Source: a virus. Taken from it: a stretch of DNA of 64,000 nt. Location of the stretch: the IMG/VR virus record IMGVR_UViG_3300021225_000362, positions 1-64,000 of that record. The stretch is one strand, 5' to 3'. The notes under the pieces were generated by a model that saw only the letters and a list, made by a program, of their open reading frames with translations, made no database searches and was not told where the DNA came from. The first letter of the stretch is position 1; the number at the start of each line of letters is the position of its first letter. The translations under genes were made by a program, and so were the position numbers. Shown piece after piece: positions 17,926-25,080 of the stretch.

Positions 17926-19283
17926 ATAATCTTATATAAATCGTATTTTTTACGTTTAGTGTAATTATTTAATGTTGTTTCAACACCTTCAATCAATTTA
18001 TCACACATAATTTTTGAAGATAGATTTTTCTTCATCCATTCTCTACCAACCAAACCTCTTCTTTTTCTTTCCTCTCTACCCCAATTATAAACCCTCATGA
18101 TTGCGTCAGAAACATCATCTAAATTGATTCTATCATCAAAGATGTATGGTGTCAAGGGTGAACCATTAAGTGTGTGAGAAACCGACCATACGGGTTCTAC
18201 CCATTCACCATGAGGTAAGAAATCCCATTTTTTCTTATCATGTAAGGAACCCAATTTGATATATTGGTCAGCATCAATTTGAAAACCACATTGGTCTTGT
18301 AGACCACCAGTTACATTTACAATGATAGGTGTACCTGCCATGACACTTTCTGCTGTTGTTAAACCAAAACCTTCGTTGTTTGCGATATTGATTGTACAAT
18401 CAACAATATTATAGATATGATTTAATTCATCTTGTAATATATTCATGTTCATAAAATTCACATCGTAATCAGGACATAAATCATTTTTTACTGCATATAA
18501 ATCGGTGCCGTTATTATCGACAGGTGTTGTGTACATTAACAAAAGACACTTATCGGATTTCTCTTTGGGTAATTGGTCGCAGAATAATTTATATGCATAA
18601 ATAACATCTGCGGGTTGTTTTCTTCTAATATTTCTATTATTGAATAATAGTACAAAATCATATTTTTTATCCTTATGTATCATATCATAATAATCACTTG
18701 ATATGATATCTAAAGGTTTGAATATGTTTTCATTTATACCATGAGGAACATAAGAAATCTGCCAATCTTTTAGTGGTGTTTGTGTTTTACCATTATTTAA
18801 TTTCCCAACTCTATGTACAATACCATATGTTTGTTTAGAAATACAACCAATCCAATCACAACTTTCGTAAAAGTTTTTATTCCAAATCGGGTCAGGTAAA
18901 TCATCCCATATATGGTAAAACATTAATGGTACATGTTGTCTAACTTCATGTTCTGCTTCGTACAACCAATACCAATAATGTGGGTCGGTGAAGTGTAATA
19001 TAGCATCTGGTTTTTCTATTTCAAGTAACTGTCTTATTTGAAATATATTACCATAACCATTATTTCCATAAATTCTTACATTAGCATCTTCGATTCCCAA
19101 ATTTTTCTTGATGTCATTACTAACATCAATTATTTTTCCTGATTCAGGATGGTTTACCGCAGCACCTAATTGAACCCAATCGTACTTATGACAAGTCCCG
19201 ATTACTAACTCTTTAGACATATTGGCAATTCCTGAAGTATATCTCATATCATCAGATAACAATAATATCTTTTTCTTCATCAA
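17922..19283 (-). CDS. GT4 family glycosyltransferase
   Basis: 453-residue GT-B enzyme. N-terminal LLLSDDMRYTSGIANMSKEL is the GT4 first loop; DAILHFTDPHYWYWLY and PVPHGIN-like SYVPHGINENIF close the first domain. FVLLFNNRNIRRKQP opens the second, and NEGFGLTTAESVMAGTP at ~305-321 is the donor motif. It is the second gene of the minus-strand operon, with its start overlapping the small RHH-like gene by 4 bases. Confidence 0.82.
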   Translation of the reverse strand: MMKKKILLLSDDMRYTSGIANMSKELVIGTCHKYDWVQLGAAVNHPESGKIIDVSNDIKKNLGIEDANVRIYGNNGYGNIFQIRQLLEIEKPDAILHFTDPHYWYWLYEAEHEVRQHVPLMFYHIWDDLPDPIWNKNFYESCDWIGCISKQTYGIVHRVGKLNNGKTQTPLKDWQISYVPHGINENIFKPLDIISSDYYDMIHKDKKYDFVLLFNNRNIRRKQPADVIYAYKLFCDQLPKEKSDKCLLLMYTTPVDNNGTDLYAVKNDLCPDYDVNFMNMNILQDELNHIYNIVDCTINIANNEGFGLTTAESVMAGTPIIVNVTGGLQDQCGFQIDADQYIKLGSLHDKKKWDFLPHGEWVEPVWSVSHTLNGSPLTPYIFDDRINLDDVSDAIMRVYNWGREERKRRGLVGREWMKKNLSSKIMCDKLIEGVETTLNNYTKRKKYDLYKII

Positions 19284-19480
19284 TATTTTGAATTTTTTAC
19301 ACCACCTGTTTCGTGATTATTGATTTTATTTTTAAATTCGGATTCTTTCAAATATAAATCGATTGCTCTGTTAACAAATTTTTGTAATGTTAAATCCATA
19401 TTTAATGTGGATTTCTTAAACTCTAAATAATTCTTTTTTATTATCTTTACACTTGTCAGTTTTGTCACTTCATTCTTCAT
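19280..19480 (-). CDS. Small ribbon-helix-helix-like protein
   Basis: 66 residues. LTSVKIIKKNYLEFKKSTLNMDLTLQKFVNRAIDLYLK follows the pattern of Arc/CopG-type ribbon-helix-helix DNA-binding domains: a short beta strand (SVKI), a helix, a turn and a second helix (LQKFVNRAI). It is the first gene of the long minus-strand glycosylation operon, so it could autoregulate that operon, which is inference. The upstream 19481-19565 stretch is very AT-rich and could hold the operon promoter. Confidence 0.55.
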   Translation of the reverse strand: MKNEVTKLTSVKIIKKNYLEFKKSTLNMDLTLQKFVNRAIDLYLKESEFKNKINNHETGGVKNSKY

Positions 19481-19565
19481 AGAAAAAATATTTATAATAT
19501 ATATCAGATAAATAAATATATATTAAGAAAAAATAAAAATTTTATTAATTTTTGTTAATTAAAAA

Positions 19566-19733
19566 TTACGATTGAGTACCTTGAGTACTGTTTAGTTTTT
19601 TGATGATTTCACTAACTAACTTTGCCTTATCTTCTTCTGTAATATTTGTAGAAGATGAAGTTTGATTATTAGTTGTGTTAGTTACTGTTTGAATTTGTTC
19701 TGTTTTTTTCTTCTTACATCCGCATCCAGCCAT
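19566..19733 (-). CDS. Small Cys/Lys-start protein
   Basis: A 55-residue ORF found by hand. It begins MAGCGCKKKK, has a Thr/Asn/Ser-rich linker (QTVTNTTNNQTSSST), then a short helix TEEDKAKLVSEIIKKL. I do not know its function. The CxC next to a Lys run could bind metal or nucleic acid. It lies alone between the RHH-like gene and the GIY-YIG gene on the same strand. Confidence 0.55.
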   Translation of the reverse strand: MAGCGCKKKKTEQIQTVTNTTNNQTSSSTNITEEDKAKLVSEIIKKLNSTQGTQS

Positions 19734-19749
19734 AAAATAGTTTTTTAAT

Positions 19750-20343
19750 TTAGTTTATTATTTTGAAATTATGTTTATAACATGTTTTTCTTATAGAACC
19801 ATTATTATTTTTTCCATTATTAAGTTTTATACCTCTTAAACAATTAGATATTGTCATTCTTATATTACGCAATTTTCCATTTGCGAATCCCTTTTCTTTT
19901 AAATAAATCGCACCTTCAACTAAGCTATCAAAAATGTGTTCTTCATTTGTCTTAATGTTTATCAATGAATATTTTAAGAAATTACCGTTTTTATTAAGAT
20001 TATATTTGGATAATTGTATTTTTACTTCATTATTTAAATTATTTCTTCTGAAATCATTAACTAATGCTAAATTATAACCATAATCTTGAATGTTAGAATT
20101 ATAATGTTTTATATAATAGTTTTCTGTTTCTATCAACGATTCTTCATCACATTCTTCAATTACCTCAAATTTAAAATAATTTTTACCGAATTTATTGTAG
20201 GAATTTTGTAGATGTTTGTTATCATGTTTATTATTATTTAACATCCAAAAATGTTTATATTCCCTATTTTCCATATTTATAGAACTGCCAATATATTTTT
20301 TTTTGTCAAGTGTGTTTTCTATCATATAAACACCGCATCCCAT
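19750..20343 (-). CDS. GIY-YIG homing endonuclease
   Basis: 197 residues. The N-terminal GIY-YIG domain reads GVYMIENTLDKKKYIGSS (residues 4-21), with the conserved EHxxW-like REYKHFWML and a later IEECDEESLIETENYYI helix carrying the catalytic Glu region. The C-terminal part (SNCLRGIKLNNG) resembles a NUMOD-type DNA-binding tail. Free-standing endonucleases of this type spread within phage genomes by cutting alleles that lack them. It is probably a selfish gene inserted between the small Cys-rich gene and 20440. Confidence 0.85.
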   Translation of the reverse strand: MGCGVYMIENTLDKKKYIGSSINMENREYKHFWMLNNNKHDNKHLQNSYNKFGKNYFKFEVIEECDEESLIETENYYIKHYNSNIQDYGYNLALVNDFRRNNLNNEVKIQLSKYNLNKNGNFLKYSLINIKTNEEHIFDSLVEGAIYLKEKGFANGKLRNIRMTISNCLRGIKLNNGKNNNGSIRKTCYKHNFKIIN

Positions 20344-20439
20344 ATCTATATTTTTTTAATTTTATTTATTTTTTATAATATAATAGTAATTATTACAATA
20401 ATAAATATTTTTTAATTAAATTAGATAAAAATTAGTAAA
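20344..20439. other. Divergent AT-rich intergenic region
   Basis: Nearly pure A/T between the divergent GIY-YIG gene and the plus-strand gene at 20440. It probably contains promoters for both directions, but no box stands out from the background composition. Confidence 0.35.
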
Positions 20440-21123
20440 ATGTCGAACATAATCAAATCATTAATAACAGGGACTGTCATGTCTCTATCAAGATTAAATC
20501 AAGTTAAACAGAGGGATTCATTCATTGAAGATATCGAAGAGGATACACACCAAGAACAAAAAGTTAAAAAACAAGAAATAAAAATTGTTTCTGAAAAAAG
20601 ATTTTATGAACTTTTAAATGCTGCGGATGAGGCGCATAAACTAAGACACGAAGAAAGAACCGCACAAATTTTAGAATCAAGGGGTATTGAGGGTAATTTT
20701 TTATCTTTTAAAAATATTACTTATCAACCACCATTACATGAACAATTATCGGGTAATAACCAACCAACATACAAGTTCAAAACAGATAACGATATTTGTA
20801 AATATTCTACTAATGTACACATAAAAGAAGAAGACGGAGTACTTACGTTGTCCTTTCTTATTAATTTATTAGAACATCCAATTGTTAGAAAAATTGCAAA
20901 CGATTTGTCAAATTTAACCGCATTCGCAATTAATGAAAATGCAAAAATATATGCATATGAGGTAATATCTTTCAGAGGTATAATTAGACCAAATGAAAAT
21001 GAAATATACGTTGTTTTTGAATCGGAATGTAAAATAAATGGTGAATATGCAAGAGAACTTTCATCTCAAAGTAGGACCATGTACAAAAATGATATAATTG
21101 ACCCCAAAACTTTCAAATTGTAA
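20440..21123 (+). CDS. Uncharacterised phage protein
   Basis: 227 residues. The N-terminal third is charged (EDIEEDTHQEQKVKKQEIKI). A middle segment NITYQPPLHEQLSGNNQP is proline-rich, and the C-terminal ~110 residues alternate strands and helices (VLTLSFLINLLE, IYVVFESECKING). I recognise no family. It is the first plus-strand gene after the glycosylation island and is followed by a promoter-like site before the methyltransferase gene. Confidence 0.65.
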   Translation: MSNIIKSLITGTVMSLSRLNQVKQRDSFIEDIEEDTHQEQKVKKQEIKIVSEKRFYELLNAADEAHKLRHEERTAQILESRGIEGNFLSFKNITYQPPLHEQLSGNNQPTYKFKTDNDICKYSTNVHIKEEDGVLTLSFLINLLEHPIVRKIANDLSNLTAFAINENAKIYAYEVISFRGIIRPNENEIYVVFESECKINGEYARELSSQSRTMYKNDIIDPKTFKL

Positions 21124-21157
21124 ATTTTTTTTTAATCAAAAGATTGTCTACATTTAC
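21124..21157 (+). promoter_or_regulatory. Putative promoter (T-run plus TACATTTAC)
   Basis: A T-run at 21124-21133 is followed 15 bases later by TACATTTAC (21149-21157), 34 bases before the ATG at 21192. The same combination recurs upstream of several other plus-strand genes in the window and resembles the Bacteroidota -7 element TAnnTTTG. Confidence 0.4.
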
Positions 21158-21191
21158 GTCATAGGAACGTAAAATACCAAACAAAAATAAA

Positions 21192-21881
21192 ATGGAAAAT
21201 TTTAAACCAGTAAAAAGTGTATATACATCCAATTTTGATTGTATCAAAAATATCATGGAACTATACAATATTGAAAGGTTTGATTTGGATTGTACATATT
21301 CTAAAGGTAATTTTTGGAAAAATTTACCCGAACCCATACACAAAACTGATTTATTTCCTGTAAATGACTCTGTTATAATGGCGAATTCTGAAAGTCTTCC
21401 TTTTGGAAATGACAGTATGTCAAATATAATGTACGACCCCCCTTTTGTTATTTCAGGAAAAAGTTATAAAGAAAACAAAGATGGTAGTTCGATTATCGCA
21501 AAAAGATTTGAGGGTTATAGTACGTATGAAAAATTGACAAAAAATTATTATGGTACATTAAAAGAGTTACATCGTGTATGTAAACCAAATGGGTTTGTTG
21601 TTATGAAATGTCAAGATACTGTATCAGGAGGAAAACAGTTTTTCACACATGTAAATGTAATAAATATGGGATATGGTATTGGATTTTATCCAAGAGATTT
21701 GTTTATCTTAACAAACAATGTTAGATTAAACAGTTTTGGTGGTAAATGGAAAAAACAAATGCACGCAAGAAAATACCATAGTTATTTTATTGTGTTTGAA
21801 AAAGTAAAACCTAAAGTAGAATATAATTTCTATAAAACTATTCAGATACAGGATTTTTCGGAGAACCTAAATACATTCTAA
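21192..21881 (+). CDS. SAM-dependent DNA methyltransferase-like protein (DPPF motif)
   Basis: 229 residues. SNIMYDPPFVISG contains the DPPF catalytic motif of amino-methylating (N6-adenine/N4-cytosine) DNA methyltransferases. LKELHRVCKPNGFVVMKCQDT is the downstream strand-helix seen in that class, and SLPFGNDSM is the preceding acidic region. No canonical FxGxG SAM loop is obvious. No restriction enzyme gene is adjacent, so it may protect phage DNA or be an orphan. The 3' end overlaps the convergent DUF192 gene by 44 bases. Confidence 0.65.
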   Translation: MENFKPVKSVYTSNFDCIKNIMELYNIERFDLDCTYSKGNFWKNLPEPIHKTDLFPVNDSVIMANSESLPFGNDSMSNIMYDPPFVISGKSYKENKDGSSIIAKRFEGYSTYEKLTKNYYGTLKELHRVCKPNGFVVMKCQDTVSGGKQFFTHVNVINMGYGIGFYPRDLFILTNNVRLNSFGGKWKKQMHARKYHSYFIVFEKVKPKVEYNFYKTIQIQDFSENLNTF

Positions 21882-22206
21882 CTTTATCACCAATCTTAAA
21901 ATCTTTACAAGTACCGCCAGGAAATTCAATTACATGGTCACCGATACCTGTATATCTTGGTGGGTTTGAATCGTGGTCCTCAGCAGGAGGACAATTATGA
22001 TGAATTTTACTTATACGATTATTGGATATAAACACAATATCAATTGGTATCAAACAATTACGCATCCAAAAAGAATGATGTCCTTTGTTCATTTTGAATA
22101 CCATACAACCATCTAAAGAATCTCTACCCATCATACCTCTTTCCTTTTCTTCAGGTGTGGTCAGATATTCTGCCGAAAATATTTTATTTTGAATCATCAC
22201 AGACAT
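21838..22206 (-). CDS. DUF192 family protein
   Basis: 122 residues matching the DUF192 fold: AEYLTTPEEKERGMMGRDSL, MVFKMNKGHHSFWMRNCLIPIDIVFI, and a GIGDHVIEFPGGTCKDFKIGDKV ending. The FWMRNxLIPIDIVFI block is the family hallmark. The biochemical role of DUF192 is not established; chromosomal members are often secreted, but this one lacks a signal peptide. It is the only minus-strand gene in this section and is convergent with the DNA methyltransferase gene. AT-rich AATAAATAT precedes its start. Confidence 0.88.
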   Translation of the reverse strand: MSVMIQNKIFSAEYLTTPEEKERGMMGRDSLDGCMVFKMNKGHHSFWMRNCLIPIDIVFISNNRISKIHHNCPPAEDHDSNPPRYTGIGDHVIEFPGGTCKDFKIGDKVRMYLGSPKNPVSE

Positions 22207-22240
22207 ATCAATAAATATTTATAATTAAAATAACGAAAAC

Positions 22241-22271
22241 TTTTTTTTTCAATAAAAATTATATACATTTA
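22241..22271 (+). promoter_or_regulatory. Putative promoter (T-run plus TACATTTA)
   Basis: A nine-T run at 22241-22249 and TACATTTA at 22264-22271, 14 bases apart. The ATG of the next gene is at 22276, so transcription starting about 5-7 bases after the box would give a leaderless or near-leaderless mRNA. Confidence 0.4.
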
Positions 22272-22275
22272 AAGT

Positions 22276-22479
22276 ATGAACATTAAAATTTTTGACGGAA
22301 CATTTGAATTCGATAATAGTGTACAATTAGATGAGTTTCTTCATTCTATGAATAATGAAATGGCATTAAAAATTATTCAAGTTGCTATCATGTATGCTCA
22401 ACAAAATGGTTTGTTCACTATTGAAGAATCACATACACTTTATAAGTGTTTTCAGGAAATGAGAGACAATGATGATTAA
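22276..22479 (+). CDS. Small uncharacterised protein
   Basis: 67 residues, acidic and helical (LDEFLHSMNNEMALKIIQVAIMYAQQNGLF). No signal peptide or known motif. It directly follows a promoter-like box and is the first gene of a run of small plus-strand genes. Confidence 0.6.
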   Translation: MNIKIFDGTFEFDNSVQLDEFLHSMNNEMALKIIQVAIMYAQQNGLFTIEESHTLYKCFQEMRDNDD

Positions 22480-22508
22480 TTAAAATACTTATTGTAATAT
22501 ACAATAGT

Positions 22509-22784
22509 ATGAAACGAATATTATTTATCATTATATTTTTTTTATCTTCTTGTACAACTGTAACAAGAGTAATGTATCCTGATGACTTGTATTATGCAAG
22601 ACCATATGATAGATATTACTTTTACAGAAAAAGTCTTTTATCGCTCAATAGATATAATTATTCTTATCCATATTTTTATTATCAACCTCGAATTTATGTA
22701 CAACCAAGACCACAACAACCGAGGATACATGATTTAAATCAACAAAAAAACAAACCAAGTGCGCCAATAAGAAAATTCAAGTAA
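22509..22784 (+). CDS. Small Tyr/Pro-rich lipoprotein
   Basis: 91 residues. It has a short lipoprotein signal, KRILFIIIFFLSSC, with Cys at about residue 15 as the lipidation site. The mature part is rich in Tyr, Arg and Pro (YYARPYDRYYFYRK, QPRPQQPRI). Phage lipoproteins can act in superinfection exclusion or at the host envelope, but nothing specific is visible here. The next gene starts 1 base after the stop. Confidence 0.65.
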   Translation: MKRILFIIIFFLSSCTTVTRVMYPDDLYYARPYDRYYFYRKSLLSLNRYNYSYPYFYYQPRIYVQPRPQQPRIHDLNQQKNKPSAPIRKFK

Positions 22785-22785
22785 C

Positions 22786-23004
22786 ATGAAGATTTTTTAT
22801 GTTCAAAGATATAACTTCATGAAGAAGTTTGTGGGTGGTATTGGTGAGGATTGGTTACCATTCGGTTATACTAAAGATAAAACAAAAATTGAAGAAATGT
22901 TGAAAAATTCTCAAGACATCGAAATTTTTGACCATTTCGGAGATAGTTTTATACCAAAAAAAATCATTAAAGAATACAGAATAATTGAAGTTGACGAGAT
23001 TTAA
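22786..23004 (+). CDS. Small uncharacterised protein
   Basis: 72 residues. MKIFYVQRYNF start, GEDWLPFGYTKDKTKIEEM middle. Soluble, mixed alpha/beta, no recognised motif. Closely spaced with both neighbours in the same small-gene run. Confidence 0.55.
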   Translation: MKIFYVQRYNFMKKFVGGIGEDWLPFGYTKDKTKIEEMLKNSQDIEIFDHFGDSFIPKKIIKEYRIIEVDEI

Positions 23005-23015
23005 AATAATAATCT

Positions 23016-23213
23016 ATGACAAAATATAACACACATCATTGTATACTTGATTTACAGTCTAACCGACAAGAAAAAAGTATCATTGCGGAAGATTGGGTAG
23101 TTGTTGGTAGTAGGATAGTGTTCCATATCGGAGACAGGGTAGTGGCGGATTTACCATATGACAAAACGTTTTTGGTTAAAGTCGAACCAATGGACGATAG
23201 TTTGGAGTTTTAA
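23016..23213 (+). CDS. Small uncharacterised protein
   Basis: 65 residues, predicted mostly beta (SIIAEDWVVVGSRIVFHIGDRVVADLPYD). Could be a small barrel. No family recognised. Confidence 0.55.
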   Translation: MTKYNTHHCILDLQSNRQEKSIIAEDWVVVGSRIVFHIGDRVVADLPYDKTFLVKVEPMDDSLEF

Positions 23214-23221
23214 TAAAAATA

Positions 23222-23237
23222 TGGTATTTTTATACCA
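23222..23237 (+). terminator. Weak hairpin, possible terminator
   Basis: TGGTAT-TTTT-ATACCA inverted repeat just after the stop of the preceding gene. The stem is short (6 bp) and the following T-tract is poor. Confidence 0.3.
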
Positions 23238-23251
23238 AATTTCATATTACC

Positions 23252-23884
23252 ATGAACGATATTATAAAAGTCGTTATTTGTGAAGACCATGAATTGTTCA
23301 TGAAAGGGGTCAAACATGCGTTATCCCACAAAGATGACATATGTTTTATTGGTGAGGCTGAAAATGGTATGAAACTGTTTCAATTATTAAAACATGTGAC
23401 ACCTGATGTAGTTCTATTGGATATTAATATGCCGATAATGGATGGTAAAGCAACATTATTAAAATTAAAAAAAGAATATCCAAATATAAAAGTGATTATG
23501 TTAACTATGAGAGACGAAATGTCAACAATAGTTGATATGATTAAAAACGGTGCAGATGCTTATTTAGTAAAAAATTGTGGAGAAGATAAAATATACGATG
23601 CAATAGTATCTTGTCATAAAACAGGAAAATATTTAGATGATAAAATTAGTACTGTTTTGATGTATAAAGTTCAAGGAAAAATAGAAGAAGAAAATAGGAA
23701 ACCAATATCCGAACCTGTAATCGAACCTAAATTAACAACAGTTAATAAAGTTAAATTCAATTGGACAAATGTTATAAAAATGACGTTGATTACAACGATA
23801 ATTGGTATAATTGTTATGGTAATTTTATTTTTAATAAAAAATTCCAAATCATTAAATTTTTTAGAAAATTATAGTACTCAATGA
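23252..23884 (+). CDS. Response-regulator receiver domain with a C-terminal membrane anchor
   Basis: Residues 1-~125 are a NarL-type receiver: acidic pocket CEDHE (E11/D12), phospho-acceptor D57 in VVLLDINMP, conserved T85 (IMLT) and K107 (YLVKN). These are the residues needed for phosphorylation, and DHELFMKGVK is typical of Bacteroidota LuxR/NarL regulators. Instead of the usual helix-turn-helix there is a linker and a transmembrane segment (~172-196, MTLITTIIGIIVMVILFLI). It would be a membrane-tethered phosphate sink or adaptor rather than a transcription factor (inference). The next gene, also membrane-anchored, overlaps its stop by 4 bases, suggesting a two-protein membrane complex. Confidence 0.85.
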   Translation: MNDIIKVVICEDHELFMKGVKHALSHKDDICFIGEAENGMKLFQLLKHVTPDVVLLDINMPIMDGKATLLKLKKEYPNIKVIMLTMRDEMSTIVDMIKNGADAYLVKNCGEDKIYDAIVSCHKTGKYLDDKISTVLMYKVQGKIEEENRKPISEPVIEPKLTTVNKVKFNWTNVIKMTLITTIIGIIVMVILFLIKNSKSLNFLENYSTQ

Positions 23885-24198
23885 ATAAATTCAATTATAA
23901 ACAGAAATCGATAGAATTTTCTATTGGTGTCATCATAGGATTTTTTGTTCTCACGTTGTTATTTAACAACTTTTTTATTCGGTTATCAACAAATATAAAT
24001 GGTAATTTAGAAAGAAATAATTTATATATAAATAAAAATATCGATAAATTAGATACCGTTATAAAAACTAATAATGATATCGTAATGAGACAAGAATATA
24101 TTATAAACAAATTGTTTCAGATAGAAACTGAAATAGATAAATCAAATAAAAAATTGAATATACTACATAATAAAGTTAGTGGTAGTTATCGACCCTGA
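23881..24198 (+). CDS. Membrane-anchored coiled-coil protein
   Basis: 105 residues. One N-terminal membrane segment (FSIGVIIGFFVLTLLFNNFFI, about residues 14-34) is followed by a helix with heptad-like spacing (NKNIDKLDTVIKTN ... IINKLFQIETEIDKSNKKL). Coupled by a 4-base overlap to the receiver-TM gene, so the two products may assemble together. It overlaps the convergent small gene at 24186-24314. Confidence 0.6.
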   Translation: MNKFNYKQKSIEFSIGVIIGFFVLTLLFNNFFIRLSTNINGNLERNNLYINKNIDKLDTVIKTNNDIVMRQEYIINKLFQIETEIDKSNKKLNILHNKVSGSYRP

Positions 24199-24314
24199 CC
24201 TCTGTAGTTTTTTTCTGACCTATCGTGTTTGTTACTGGATTTTTTTGCTTTCCCTAATTTTCTTTTACCAAATGTAACTTTAATTTTTTCCGCAACACCT
24301 TTTCCTTTAGCCAT
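24186..24314 (-). CDS. Very basic 42-residue protein
   Basis: Found by hand. It begins MAKGKGVAEKIKVTFG, continues KRKLGKAKKSSNKHDRS and ends YRGQGR. It has more than a dozen Lys/Arg residues, suggesting nucleic acid binding. Similar short KxKVxFGKxKxGKAKK...YRGQGR proteins occur in other Bacteroidota phages as far as I recall, without known function. It lies on the strand opposite to its neighbours. Confidence 0.6.
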   Translation of the reverse strand: MAKGKGVAEKIKVTFGKRKLGKAKKSSNKHDRSEKNYRGQGR

Positions 24315-24371
24315 ATACTGTTTTATAGATAATTATTTCACAATTCATTTCTAAATTAATTAATTGATAAC

Positions 24372-24677
24372 ATGACACAAGAAAATGGCAAATCACATCT
24401 AAATCTCACTAATTGTTGTCAATATGAAATTAAAACAACCAAAGTGTTGACTATGAAAGATGAATTTACTATTATTTGTGATAACGAACCTATAATACTT
24501 GAAGTACAGATTTCTGCTGATTTCGAAAAAGTCCCTGAAAAACATCGAGAAATGTTTTTGAATATGATGACTTCTAAATATATGAACATAGTTACTTTGG
24601 ATAATAATATTTATTCGAATACATATGTTGAAAAGAAAGTAAAAAAGAATTTTTTTAGAAGAATATTCAATCTCTAA
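24372..24677 (+). CDS. Uncharacterised protein
   Basis: 101 residues, mixed alpha/beta (FTIICDNEPIILEVQISADF, VPEKHREMFLNMMTSKYM) with a basic tail KKVKKNFFRRIF that could contact membrane or nucleic acid. No family recognised. Confidence 0.6.
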   Translation: MTQENGKSHLNLTNCCQYEIKTTKVLTMKDEFTIICDNEPIILEVQISADFEKVPEKHREMFLNMMTSKYMNIVTLDNNIYSNTYVEKKVKKNFFRRIFNL

Positions 24678-24703
24678 TAAATTAGATAAAATTCAATACA
24701 CAT

Positions 24704-24982
24704 ATGCCGAGTTTTTCTTTTTCAAACGTAATCGACACAAAAACATTTATTGATTCTTGTAATCATGATGAGATTCATGAATTAATTGATTATTTAATCA
24801 AAACAGGTCATCTCAAAAAATATTCAAATGATGTTGACCTTAGTGATGATACAAGAAAAATGACAAAAGAAGAAATGAAATATGAGGAGTCATTAAAACT
24901 ACTTAAAGGTAAATTTAATATGATGTCTTATTTGGATGCTGTTATTATCACGGAGTTGTCAAAGAAATTTAACTCGGATTAA
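24704..24982 (+). CDS. Uncharacterised helical protein
   Basis: 92 residues, largely helical and acidic (DEIHELIDYLIKTGHLKKY, MTKEEMKYEESLKLLKGKF). No motif recognised. A strong palindrome follows 15 bases after its stop. Confidence 0.6.
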   Translation: MPSFSFSNVIDTKTFIDSCNHDEIHELIDYLIKTGHLKKYSNDVDLSDDTRKMTKEEMKYEESLKLLKGKFNMMSYLDAVIITELSKKFNSD

Positions 24983-24997
24983 TAAAAAAATATAATA

Positions 24998-25029
24998 ATA
25001 TGGGGTTCATAATATTATGAACCCCATAT
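24998..25029. terminator. Perfect 32-base palindrome, likely terminator
   Basis: ATATGGGGTTCATAAT and its exact complement meet with no spacer, so the RNA would fold to a long GC-clamped hairpin. It sits between the 92-residue gene and the endolysin gene. The T-tract is short, so it may instead be a transcript-end stabiliser or protein-binding palindrome. Confidence 0.6.
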
Positions 25030-25080
25030 TTATGCGTATAATTTTACAAATTAAAACAAAAAAATGATATATTTATTGTT

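Noticed and set aside
2123-19480. Host O-antigen or capsule locus from a bacterial chromosome
   Set aside because: No Wzx, Wzy, Wza/Wzc or sugar-nucleotide synthesis genes other than glf, and the flanks are phage-like fibre, endolysin and small phage genes.
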